Shown one piece after another: positions 22,284 through 34,259 of a DNA stretch of 64,000 bases. A program made the translations under genes and the position numbers. Below the pieces are notes generated by a model. The model worked only from the letters and a program-made list of their open reading frames with translations, made no database searches and was not told where the DNA came from. Numbering within the stretch: position 1 is the stretch's first letter; each line of letters begins with the position of its first letter. Origin of the DNA: Aptenodytes patagonicus (taxonomy: Eukaryota; Chordata; Aves; Sphenisciformes; Spheniscidae); the NCBI RefSeq assembly GCF_965638725.1, contig NC_134950.1:164648853-164712852 (forward strand). The letters run 5' to 3'.

Positions 22284-24497
22284 CCATGTGAACCAGATGT
22301 CTAAGCTCCCTTTATACTCAGTAGAGAACTAATGTGGGATTTAGTTACATAAATGCAGGCATCAAATGCCATTTTAGGCATTGTGGAGTTTTCTACCTGG
22401 CCTCCTGCTCCAAAAAGAAGCATGTCTCCTAAAAAGCTTGTTGTTTCTGAAGTCTCATGTGGAAGTGTTTGATATCTCAGACCATCACAGTTGTCACTAA
22501 GCACCTGTGATTAGCAAGCTGAACCCTGCTCATAGTTGATACAGCAAGCTATTCAGACCATCTTAAGGTAGATATATCTGTGTATTTTGAACAGCTGAAT
22601 AGCTCTCAGCTTCATTAACTGTATTCAGTAGTTCTCTATTGACTCTAGGAGGAACTTATATTCAGATGAAGACACCTGCATGGGCACACTTCAGTCTAGG
22701 TGTCAGAATTTATAGGTTTTGCCAGGCTGTACCAGAGGGCATATTGCTTAGCTTTTTAATGTTATTTCCTTGAGTTTCCTTAGCTAGTCAGGCCACTGAG
22801 CTGATTCAGCTGGGATTGATTTAGGGGAAGAATACAGGAGATTATGTATGAAAAACCTTCTTAAGATACTCAGATTTATTGATAATGAGGATTGTGTGAA
22901 GGTTTAGATTCACGGTGCATTGTATAATGGTGCATTGATGTGTAGTGACACTTTGAACACAGTTGCATGACTCCCTAAGCCTGGAAGATACCTGATGGCC
23001 AAGAGTTCTGGGGCAACCACAGATGCTGCTGATGAAGCCACCAGAATGGCAAATTCTTAAGCCATTAGATCCTGTAACTGAAAGGGATTTTTTTCACAAA
23101 GGTAAATCAAAACTAATTTCGTTCATGACAGGCTTTACATGCTTCTGTGAATCAGACCAGTTAGATCTTGTTAGAGTAGCACAACTTGCCTAAGAATAAT
23201 TTGGGCTAAGATTCAGGCCAAAGAAATTAGAAAGAAAGATAACTAGAAAAGCCAGATGATAATTAGATGAGTTTTGGAAAGCAGAATCATTTTTTTCCTC
23301 AATCTCTCACACTTCAAATTATTTACATTTTCTCATTGGAAAGACAAATCTTTTACCACTAATGCTGTCCTCTTGGGCTGATGAAAGTTTTAACAAAACA
23401 AGTCAGCAAGCTCTGACTTTGTTTTTTGGATATCTTAAAACAAGCTATGCAGGAGCTTTTATGCTTTTAAAACTGCATTGGTCACCAGTTGTGCTACTGC
23501 AGCAGTGTTTCCATTTGATATTTATTGACAGAATGCCTTGATAGTAAAATAAATAATAAATAATAAAGACTCCCTCCTAGCATCACTGCTGTTAACAGAG
23601 ATATAACCATCTATATCTCTCAAATGTCCTGCTCTTCAAGATGAGACAAGAACAAACGTAATATGATATAATGGGCAGGCCCTCTACCTTTTCCCATACA
23701 TGGGACACAGGCAAGATCTACCAACCAGCTAAATATATTAACATTAACCCATGCTAATGAAAAGAGAGAAGTTGTGGGGTGGAATGATGAGCATATGTGA
23801 TGTGGCCCTAAAATCTGCAGGAACATGAGGAAGAAGCCAGTTGTGTGAGTGGCAGACAGTGCTTGGGAGAATTCACAGATCTAAGGATCTTGCCTTCTTT
23901 TGTCTCAGCAAGGAATTGCAGCACTGAGCATACACAGAAAAATAGTATTGTCATGCTCTATTCAATTCAACTTTTTTCCTTCAATTTTCAGCCCGATCTC
24001 TGTTATTTTTCTGTACTTCTTAACACTTCTCTTCTGATATTTTCTGTAGAGTCTCTCCAGAACTGTGGAAAAGTTGTGTTTTAGCTTTGAAGTGTTGCTG
24101 ACAAAATTCCATCTGTTTTTGGTATTCAGAAGTTCTCACTCTTAAGATCTGGGAGCGAGATGTTACATTTTCTGTCATTTCTTTTTATTGAAATAAAACA
24201 TTCCTTGGAATCTGTGGAGGGAGGTAATTGGCTAAACGTTCTGTCCAGTGTTGCTCAACTGTGCTCAGATCACTTCACAGGCTTGGGGTCTGGGCCAGCC
24301 TCGGCTGATTTCTTTTCCACTTTGGACTGTTTTGCAAAGCTTTGAGAATGAAAACAATCCCATAAAACCCAGAAATCTCATCATTGAATTGGCTTTTTCC
24401 CAATGAATTATATTAGAACTCTGCCAAGAGTTTCCTTCCATATTTGTTTCTACTCCCTGATAAAAGGAGGAAAAAAGTTTATTTGCAGAGAAGGTCA

Positions 24498-24640
24498 GTC
24501 TCATTATCTTCCTTTTACAGATGTGGAAGTTAAAGCACAGAAGGATCAAGTTGTTTGTTCCAGGTCATCCAACAGAGCAGTGGCAGAGAGAAAAATAGAA
24601 CCGAGTCCTTCAGTGCTCACTCTGTTGCATCACTGTCTTC
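24498..24640 (+). mobile_element. MIR-like SINE relic
   Basis: Reads CTTTTACAGATGTGGAAGTT, AAAGCACAGAAGGATCAAGT, TTCCAGGTCATCCAACAGAG, CAGTGGCAGAGAG, GAACCGAGTCC in the order of the MIR core and 3' half. This is one of the clearest old SINE relics in the window. Boundaries are approximate. Confidence 0.65.
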
Positions 24641-25748
24641 CTGTTTTGATGAAAACGTCTGAAATGTAATTTTCATAGGTAAGTATGTGAGAAAGATTCA
24701 GACTTCCTGAAGCATGGAAACCAAAACCTTTAGTCTTGGTAAACAGAGGTTAGATAGAGTTCAGACTGAGACAAAGACTCTGAGCCCGAGTTGTGGCACT
24801 TCTATTGTACAGATGTCTTTTTGGTAATTCTTCCTCATAGTGGGTATAACCTTCCCAGTATCTTTCATCAAAAGATACCTCAGCCTCTAGCCCCATACCT
24901 ATTGTACAACAGGGTGCTGAGCCTTTTTTTTTTTCATACTACAGTTTCATTTTCTGCATTCTCAAGGATGGGGTTTTCACTTTCCTAGCACTGAGAAAAG
25001 CATAAAAAGGAAGTATGTGTAACAAGCAAAGGATGATTATCCAGTAATACTCATAGTTTCATTTTAACTCTATTTTTCCCATTGGTTTTACAAAATTATG
25101 CTGATTCATACCAACTGGAGGCAGTTCCTCTGTAGCAACTTCACTATCTGTTGTAGAATCACAGGGCTTATACCCCTTGTTCTTCCACCCCCCTTTCCAA
25201 TTTGTCATTCTTGTCTGCTGTTTTTGTAACCCATCCTAAAAAAAATTTCACAACTTTAAAATCATCATGAACAACCAGACAACCATTTAGAAACTTCTAC
25301 TCTAAATCATTCTTCTTTTTCAGGGGCCTGAGATATATTAGCAGTATACCTCATCTTTGTGTTGTTTTTTCAAAGGAGAATATGTGAAATTCAACAGTAG
25401 TTGTGTTTCCTATCTTATTATGCATATGTGAGAAACTCAAGAGAAATTATGTTCTTATAGCTAAGAGTTATATGATTAAAAAGCTCAAGATAATTTTGGG
25501 GCCTATTAAAAAACCCTAATACAAATACTGTGACCTTTGTGTTAATGATTTTAGTGAAGGATTAGTAGGCAATTAAATGAGTGACTGGAGGAAACCATTA
25601 CTGCACTATCTGAAAATGTCAAGCTCTGAAAGAAGTATACTGCCTAAGAAAAATGGTGAAAATGGAAGATAAATACTGCTAAAATCTGTTGTGGATAGAC
25701 ATTGTGCTGTACAAGGGGATAGCATAACATTCTGTACAAGTTGTGAGA

Positions 25749-25760
25749 TGCCCCCTGGTG
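25749..25760 (-). promoter_or_regulatory. CTCF-like motif
   Basis: The plus strand has TGCCCCCTGGTG, the reverse complement of CACCAGGGGGCA, a close match to the CTCF core CCACCAGGGGGCGC. The motif reads on the minus strand. It lies between the two promoters, where an insulator would be plausible. Binding is not shown by sequence. Confidence 0.5.
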
Positions 25761-27565
25761 TTACAAACCTCAGCTGTTTATTTCTGTTGAGACTGTGCAT
25801 GGTCAGAGCAGGATAAAACACCTGAAGTATTGACAGAGGATAAGAAAGTGTAAAAGGTAAATGGAAGCTACAGAAGGCCACAAAGCTGCAGAAGAGGGAT
25901 TGGTAGAAATGCCTTTTAGGATCTAACCGCCATTTACTGTAAGCAGAATTAGCTGTAAGCTTCTCAGTTTTAGGTAGCATTTTCAGTAGCAGGAGTTAGA
26001 GGATGCTATATGGTGATGGGGATCCAGGTGGGGAAGGGGTCAGCAGCATTTTGTGGAGGCTGTAGACGGAAGGGAGGCTTGGAGAGGCTTTGGAGAGCCA
26101 CAGAGAGAGGAGTCTCCTTCTTCACCCAGATGTCTCTTTCATAGCACTGTGAGGGTTATGGGACCCCCGAACCTGCTCTTGCAGCCATGTGTCTCAACTC
26201 CAGTCGCCACAAGCAAGAATATACCCTGTCTTCTTCCTACAGCAATTTCTACTTATTTGGGGCTGCTGAGAAGAGGGAAGAAAAGCAGGGAGGGGACAGG
26301 AGAAAAGGAACTATTTCAGCAAAGGGGAAGGGAGGAATAGAAGGTGCCAAGCCAAAGAGGAAGGCCTTAGAGAGCAAGGCTTTCTGTTCCTATTACTGGG
26401 GTCAAAAATCACTGCTTTGAAGAATCAGTGCTCTAATAGTAATGCCTGCTTCCCTTTCTTTTGGAGACACTAGTGGTTGTGCAGGCAGAAGGCAAGTATG
26501 GCCTGTGTGCCTTGATGTTTCTGTGTAGTCCAGAACTATGAGGAGAGTCCCTGTGTCACAAGTAGCAGTGCTCTGACTACTAGGACACATTTTTATGGGA
26601 GCTCTAGTTTTCAGGTAGAACTTTATGTAAAGTATCACTTGTTAGAGAAATGGTAGTAAGTAGTAGTATCTTGAAAAACGTAAGAAGAGAAAAAAGTGGA
26701 AATAAAATATTTTCAAGGTCTGAGATTAGGCTGGTTGGCATGAGGAGGATTTAGAAGAGTCAGGATTTTCTTGGAACAGTCTTATCAGGAAAGAAGAAGA
26801 AAATTGTGATTAAGATAGATAAACTAGAATTCTGTTCTTGCCTCTAAATTGGTATGGCTCTTCTCCAAACTTAAGTGGTGGTTCTAGATGCTAGCAAGTG
26901 GTTCTGTGGGGTTGGTTATCCAGGACTTTTCTGGAAATAAAGATACATAAACCATGTGGACCTAAAAATGTATAGGCAAGAGCAGAATCAAAAGCAAGTG
27001 ATTCTAAGAGTTTGGGGGGAATTCCTACACTATAACATAGCTATTTGTAACTGGATATTTAGTGTTTGCAACTTTGTTTTGGAGGATCTTCAGATGGCAG
27101 AACAAAAGATGTTTGCTGCTTCATTCAAGCAGAAAGAGTATTACAAGCTATTTTCAATACTAAATCAATACCAAATTTCTACCCCTTTTGTATGTCCTTG
27201 TGATGGAAAAATGAGCATATCATCTTGTGTCGTTAAGAGAAAATACCAATGATTTAGCCAGGTGTCTGATGTTAATGTCTACATATCTTGGAGACTTATT
27301 ACTTATGAAAGTTTGGGGTCTTTTGTGGCTTAGATAAGTGAGGACAGGGAAATGAGGAAATGAGGGAAAAATCCCTTTGAACAGATCGATATTGGTTGTA
27401 ACAAAATTTGCAGCACTTCATTACGTAAAAATTTTTTGTAAACCAAACAATCCTAGTGGTGTTCTTACAGCCTTTGTTGCCAAAAGAAATAAGGTAAGAA
27501 TTTCAGCTTTCATTGTAATGAAAGCCTCCAGCCCTTGTGGTCAGAGGAATAAAACCTTGAAGATT

Positions 27566-27659
27566 TGACACATACATAAAATGATGGCTCATCTTACAAA
27601 AGTCAAATGAAAAAATAATTAAAAAAAGAGACAAAGTGAAATATCTTCTAGTGTTTTTT
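27566..27659 (+). repeat. direct repeat copy A (~95 bp)
   Basis: Starts TGACACATACATAAAATGAT and ends GTGAAATATCTTCTAGTG plus a T run. A diverged second copy in the same orientation begins 1347 bp downstream. Sequences outside the repeat do not match, so this is not a simple tandem duplication of the whole interval. Family not recognised. Confidence 0.7.
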
Positions 27660-28912
27660 AATAAAGCCATTCTTCTGATTTTACAGAGACCAACTTCTGG
27701 TTTTGTTAGTGCTCAGGCTGGTAATACTGAGCATAAGTCCCAAATATATCTTCTGGCACTGTACCAATTTGAGTTAAACCAAAATATATTATCCATTCTC
27801 CTAAATGCAAGCTTCTGCTGTACCATATTATGGAGCCAAGTTATCTGAGAGTTGCAAAGTACTACCAGATGGTGATTGTAGGTTGGCTGGAATTTGCGGT
27901 CTCTCTCGTCTTGCCACATGTTTCACCACTTGGAAGCTTCTAAATTATATTGTTCAATTATTTGTCTCCTTGGCTCAATATTCCCTTTCTTTCATTTTCT
28001 GGTTTGGTGCAATTCTTCATGCTTTCACTAGGTGGGTCCCCACAACAGTACACTGGGTAAGCAATTTGTTGAATAGCTTGAACACATTTAGGTAAATGTG
28101 TCTCCCAGTCAGTTTTATTACCACTTTCTTTGGCAGAAGTTCACTGGACCACATATTTCGATGTACAATTTAGTGATTTAAAAAACTGATTAGAGTGTTG
28201 GGAAGTTGTCGTAAAGGGACTGGACTTGGGGATCCTCCTAGGACTATTGACTTCCTAACTCACCTATTTCAATTGGAAGTTAAAACAAATGTGCTCTTCT
28301 TGTAGCCAGTCATGTACAGTCCTATCAAGCTTTGCAATTATTTTACCTTTCAAAGGGTGATGCAAAGCTGGTTGGTTAGCAACATTACATATGTTCTTCC
28401 TTTCCAAAATCAAAAGTTAGTCATCTTTAATGCTTTCCAACTTTCCATACTAATCAAAACAACAACAAAAAATCATCTTTTTCCATGTCTGTTAGGTATT
28501 TACTGACTACACAAGAAAAGAAAGACTTTTTAGCTAAAATCTTCAGAAATTTTCTTTCCAAGTACAAATATTTTATATGAGTGTGTACTTACATTAAAAA
28601 AGATTTACCTCCTAAACACGACCAAAACAAAACCCAAACACAAAACTTCAGTTCTGTCTGTCCCATAATGCCCCATAGAGAAGATTAAGGAGAAAGAAGT
28701 CAGAGATTAGCAATATTTTTAATGTCCTATTAGAAAGCCAGTCTAACCCAATAGTGGGTAGCATAAAAGCTAGACATTCGTAGCTCTTGAGCCCTTTGTG
28801 GTGCCTTCTCCACCAAAGTCTGAATATGATTCTTGCCTGGTGCAGCACCCATCTGTCACATCAACCTGGCAGAAAACTCTAAGTCAGGAACAGGGCAGCT
28901 CTTGCTGCTAAC

Positions 28913-29008
28913 TGACACATAACATAAAATGATAGCTCATCCTACAAGAGTAAAATTAAAAAATAATAAAAAGAGAGGCAAAGTGAAATATCTTCTAGTG
29001 GTTTTTAC
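28913..29008 (+). repeat. direct repeat copy B (~95 bp)
   Basis: Starts TGACACATAACATAAAATGA and ends GTGAAATATCTTCTAGTG plus a T-rich run, matching copy A with a handful of substitutions and small indels. The two copies could be independent insertions of one unidentified repeat or the remnant ends of a composite element. Confidence 0.7.
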
Positions 29009-32000
29009 TTAGCTTTTTGTTTCTATTACCCTGCTAATTTTAATAGTTAGTACTATATGGTCTTTAGAAGTCGTGGTGCTCTGAATGAGGAGGCATGTAG
29101 CTTCTTTACTGTCTCAGGCTGCGTCTTCACACTGCAAAGAAAGATGATCAATTAACCTGCAGAGAGCTCTATACTGTCATGTCCAGGCTGTATCTGACAT
29201 TCAGGTTTGTACACTTAAAGCTAGCTCTCTTTATAGTGTAGTCTGTAGCATTGATTTAACTTTAGAATGGATAACTCTTACCTCTGGAGGGCTTATCTAG
29301 AGATATCTTTTCAATGCCCACTTCTCATATCTTGGCACCTACAGAAAGAAAATCAAAACAGCCAATTTCAATTATTGTGAGGTTTGGTTTTATTTTTTCT
29401 TCTTCTTTTGTTCCCCCTCTTATCCAGGCTCATTAAGTAAATCTATTTCATCTGCTTATTTGACATGGTAAGACAATTCATGCGGAAGTCTAGCAAGAAG
29501 TGCAAATTTTATGATTTATGTTTAGAGGGCAAAGAAAGGTTTAGAAAATTCTTGCATTAGGTATTACAAAGATAAGCTGAAAACTAAAATTGATTGTTTT
29601 CTTGCTCAGTAACCAACTTGCATTAAATAAAACTGAAAATCATTATTGAAGATACTTAAATTCAGAAAATCTTGGTCTGTCAAATAATTAATGCAAGACA
29701 AGACAAAGACTGTCACAGTACACAGAGGCACGGTAGTCGTTAATGCCAGAGATCTGGCTCAAAATCAATCCTCAAGAGTGACTATAACATCTGATTTCCT
29801 GGTTTTAGCAATTGGGTAGATAAAATTTTCTGTGTTTTACCCAAACCAGTTTTAATGGTCTCCTTGTCCTCATTTTGATGGCAAGGATCCCAACTTGGAA
29901 AAAAAAATAGCTTCTATATTGTTTTATTTTACTTATGTCTTTAAGTGATGGTTATGAGCTCCAATAGTTATCTCTTCATCATCAAGCTAGTATCAGTTAC
30001 AACCTTCATTCTTCAGCTCTGGGCCAAATCTACGCTCTAGGAATCCAGGACAATGAGGAACAGTGAGAAATTCTGATAAAACTTTGATTCAGATTTGGAA
30101 AGTTCTTGTGTGTCTGAGCCTGAGGACTTGATCTGGTAGGGGGATCTCATGCTCTCCTGGATTAGAGTCACCCTTCTGCATCCCCAGGCAATTACACAAG
30201 GTGTAGTGGGAGTGCTCATCATTTCTACTTCCAGAGTTACAAACCACAAAGCCAGACATACCAGATGAGGTTGGTCTGCTCACACTTGTCTGGCACCACC
30301 ATTTCCTCTGGGAAAATGGCAAAAGCAAATAGCAACTTGCCTGTTTGCATGTAGGTGTGATCCTCCTGAGAACACGTAATTTGGCACCATGCGCAAGTGA
30401 AGTTCAAACATTCTCAAGCTATGAGTTGTTGACAACATCTCTCAGAATAGACATATAAACTACGTAAAGCAGTCTTGGTGCTGCCTTATCTCAACATGAC
30501 CTTCAAAAACTGTAATGGTTCCCAAGTCACTAAGTCACCCTGGTTGGGGAAATATGCTTACAGCAAAGGGTGTTAACCGCTTAACCTTTGCATCAGCCCC
30601 CTTGTCTGCAGGCAGAGGGTAACAACACTTACCAGCCTCATTAGGACCCTGGGAGATGCAAAGCATGCTTAAACTTTTGTGTGCATTGATGAATGCTTGT
30701 GTATTGCTGCCCCACAGTGGCTGTGTTTACAAAGGGTATAATCCTCACAATAAATGCAATGGTGAACGTTTCAAATAATAGCAGTTTCTCAGTCAGATGA
30801 TTAGCTGTGCAAAATGGGCATTGCATTTAGACTGGTTCCCTGTTTACTGCTCAGAATTGGAATGCAATTAAGCATAGCTGGTGGTGTCACACCTATATTA
30901 CTAGTGATGGACCTGTCCCTCCTTTACAGGAGGTTGTATAGAAGTGCCAAGTATCACTACTGTAATGAAATCAGAGGGAGGTAAATATACCATATAAATA
31001 TTCGAAGGCCTCTTGAGACTGAAAGTCAGGAAGCGAACCTTGGCTACAACACAGAAAATTTGAGAGTTGTTAATGAAGAGGATTAAAGTGGTAGGCATCC
31101 TCTGGGCTATAGCAGGATTTAACAAATGCCTGCGAATGCAATGTTCAATAGGACTCCAAAGCAAAGCTCGACTGTAACTTGGAGTCTGCACAGAGGGAAA
31201 AGAGAAAGCAGTCCAGGATCATGTTACTCATCTGATTGCAAAGGGCTCTGTTTTCAGCGCTGCCCCCAGGGCTTTACCTGATCTGTCCAAATAGAAGACG
31301 TCTGCCCTTCCCACCCTGCAATCATTCATACATAAACAACTCTAAATACTTTTCTGACTGTTCTGCCAGTTTCAGCTCTTCTTGCTTATTCAGTGCCTGC
31401 TCTCCTGCCAAAACAACAAACTGAGCTCGTGTGGGTTGTGGTTGGGGGCCAAAGCGGGCAACAGCGGTCTGCTCATTTCCTTTGTTTTTCACGTTTCTCT
31501 TTGGCCTTTCCTTGGGTAAAATCCAAGGGATGGATCATTGCTGGTTCCATCATGATGCAGAAGGAACAGACATCACTTTTCAAACAATGACAGCTTTATG
31601 AAGCTTAACAGTCTCAGCCAAAGTCTTGATGCTATCATCAGACGTCTTTCTTCCCAGTCCCTGCAGGTGACTGCAGCTGGCAGCAGATCTTTTGACAGTC
31701 AGATTTTGTACGTTATCTCTGTTGGACCAAGCCTTTAAATAATCGGATAGGAAGATCTGGGAAACAGATATGCTATTTCAAGGCATAAATAACGTCGTGC
31801 TGAGTGCTGCAGAAAGTCTTTATTTCACTTAGTTCGATTTGGTTCAAACATGGTCATCTGGTTTTGCTTCCAACCAGGATTTCTGTAGATGTATGCTGTT
31901 TCTTCTTAGACCACCAACTGTCGTATACAAATCACTTCTCACTGTGCCTCCATTCCTCAGTTCTTCAATGGAAATAAGAAGATGTTCTTGACTTATAGGA

Positions 32001-33699
32001 AAGAGAGATAAGGAGCAATGGGAAGTAAGTGTGAGATTTTCTGATTTTCTAGTAATAGAGATCCATATAAATAACACAAACACAGGACTGAAATGGAGAG
32101 AGTAGTTGCTACTAACAGCAGAGAAATGTGGAGAGTGTTGCTGGTACACTGCCATCAAATCACGTCGTATAACAGTGAAATCCATCCCTGTGAAGAAGGC
32201 CAGACCATGCAAAGTAAAAACTATTTAGAGTTAAAGTGGAACTTAAGTTTTGGGTACTCTGTCTGGTGATGGTTTAAAGAAGTTTAATTCTTCAGTTTGC
32301 TTATTGCCACTTGTGATGATTACTCAGAGCTTCATTTTAGGTCACAAAGTATTTTTGATAGTGATCAACTTCACATTTTAATCTGCAGGTATTAGCCCAA
32401 GGCTATTTCTTTGCTTCCAACACACCAAAAGTATTAGCTAAACAAACAAAAAAAAAGAACCTCAACAAAGTATGTGCGCATTCCTGTTTGCCTTTTTTTA
32501 TTCCCCCACCCTTTTTTACAAAGGGGCAATTTCAGCTACCTGGCCTTTTCTAGAATGCAATCTGAAGGTGATTTCATTTCGCTGTGTAAAGAGGAACAGC
32601 ACAATCCTAGCAATGACAGCATCCTGCCAGCTAGTGCTGCCACCAGCGTATCAGCAATAGCCATCGGTCTGAGGACTAGCAGTTCCCTAACAGCTATGGA
32701 TCAGAGACAGCAAAGAAGCATTAGATCGTTTGACCTATGGCATTTTAGGATATTTGCTTGCTTCCCAGAAGTCTGGGAGGCTCTGGATTCCTTGGCGTCT
32801 GGTTGAGCCAGGAAGATAGATTAACTGAAGGACTGTTACTGTTTTGTCTTGGGTGAGGCCTTCTGGGCAGCCAGCTGTTTTATTTTGTGTATTGCACAAA
32901 AGGTTGCTTTAAAACTGTGTGTTCTAGGGATGAGGGTTTGGAAGTGAGAGGGTAAGCTGCAGGATACTTTTTTCCTTTACACAGAAGTCTTCACTAGCCA
33001 ACATTGTTGGCAAAAGCAGGCAGAAGAGAGAAATTCCCTTAGAGTAATGGTAATACACATTGCCCTGTCATGCAAAGTTTAAGCTGGAGGGGTCCAGTCC
33101 AATATGGTGCTAAGGGCCTGATTTAAAAATTACTTAGCTGCCTGTCCCTAGCTGCTACAGGTTGCTTTTGGAGCACTGTAATATGCTGAACAGTTCTGAA
33201 AGTCAGGATCCAAAAGTCTAATGCTGTAGCTGGACTACAGTTACCATGCTTTTGTGTTCACAGTGAGCTCCAATGACTTCAATGGGTTTCTCCATAGACA
33301 AAAGTGTTCACCTGGAATTAAATGCTTATCTGTTTGCAGATAGTAGATCATCGCTATCCTATGTGCTGTCCAGGAGAGAGCCTGAACAAAACCAGGAGAA
33401 ACTGTAAGGTCAGTGATAGTTGTGTAAACCACAACACGTACTTTCTCTGATCATCTTTTTATAATGCAATACTCTTGTAACACAGTTCTTACTCTCTTCC
33501 ACATTTGAAAGCAGAAAAATTATTGTGTGCTTTCTGCAGTATACCCCTTCCTGCCAAAGCTGACTCAGAACAGAAGGAAAAGACAGCTTTGCTTTTCCAG
33601 CTATGGCTTTTTAAAACATTTTTGTCTGATTCTGTTAGGCTTTCAGAGAATGTTTCATAGATATGTAGCATGTTATGTTACTACTGCAGTGTACATGTG

Positions 33700-33792
33700 T
33701 TAAACCCTTTATCATTCTACAGCCCTTTGAAATAGGGAAGGCTTACAAGTCCTGGGTTACAAATGAGAAAACAGTAGCACAGAACTTAACCT
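33700..33792 (+). mobile_element. possible MIR-like SINE relic
   Basis: Contains AGCCCTTTGAAATAGGGAAG, then AAATGAGAAAACAGTAGCAC and AGAACTTAAC, following the order CCCTATGAGGTAGG...GATGAGGAAACTGAGGCACAGAG of the MIR 3' half. Short and diverged. Confidence 0.45.
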
Positions 33793-33924
33793 CCGTAAGA
33801 TTTCTCTTGGGAAAAATTCCCACATGGGAGGAGTCTGTTGCCTTCTTTGTTCTTGCCTCAGACCGCTAATGTCAGTGATGGTGAATGAACCATGTGGGAT
33901 CAGGTCCATGCTGAGGACAGGGCG

Positions 33925-34010
33925 CAAGGAAATATAACCTGACCTGCTGTAGCTCCCACTTACTTCAATCAAAACTGTGAGCACACGGTACTCTCGAAAT
34001 GCAGGTCTTA
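33925..34010. repeat. possible unclassified ancient amniote repeat relic
   Basis: AGCTCCCACTTACTTCAATC followed by GTGAGCAC resembles a widespread sauropsid repeat with GCTCCCATTGACTTCAATGG and GTGCTCAGCACC. A similar short piece, CCAATGACTTCAATGGG, occurs near 33270. I recognise the pattern but cannot name the family. Confidence 0.3.
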
Positions 34011-34246
34011 AATGATTTGGCAGTAGACATCCTCTAACTGCTTGTAAGAAAACTGACAGTGGACATCTCGGTTATTTTGCCAGTTTGGTTTCTTCGTGAC
34101 TGGAAGATAGGGAATGTGGTACAATAGCAGATACATCACCCAGTTTGGGGTACCAAGGAAGGCATTGTGTGTAAGTCTTGACCTGCCTTTGTTTTCTTAT
34201 GCAGACAACAATGAACAAAAAATATGATTAATAAGTGTCTTAATAA

Positions 34247-34259
34247 GTTAATGATTAAC
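34247..34259. promoter_or_regulatory. perfect HNF1 consensus palindrome
   Basis: GTTAATGATTAAC matches the HNF1A/HNF1B homodimer consensus GTTAATNATTAAC at every position, and the symmetry extends to 9-bp arms (34244-34262). It lies in intergenic DNA about 15 kb from the GALNT11 exon 1 and 18 kb from PRKAG2. As a lone motif in A/T-rich DNA it could be fortuitous. Confidence 0.5.

Noticed and set aside
27900..28860. Possible retroviral pol or env remnant between the two direct repeats, minus strand
   Set aside because: A few short peptide stretches looked suggestive, but there is no diagnostic motif, no recognisable LTR structure and no primer-binding site. I could not support the call.
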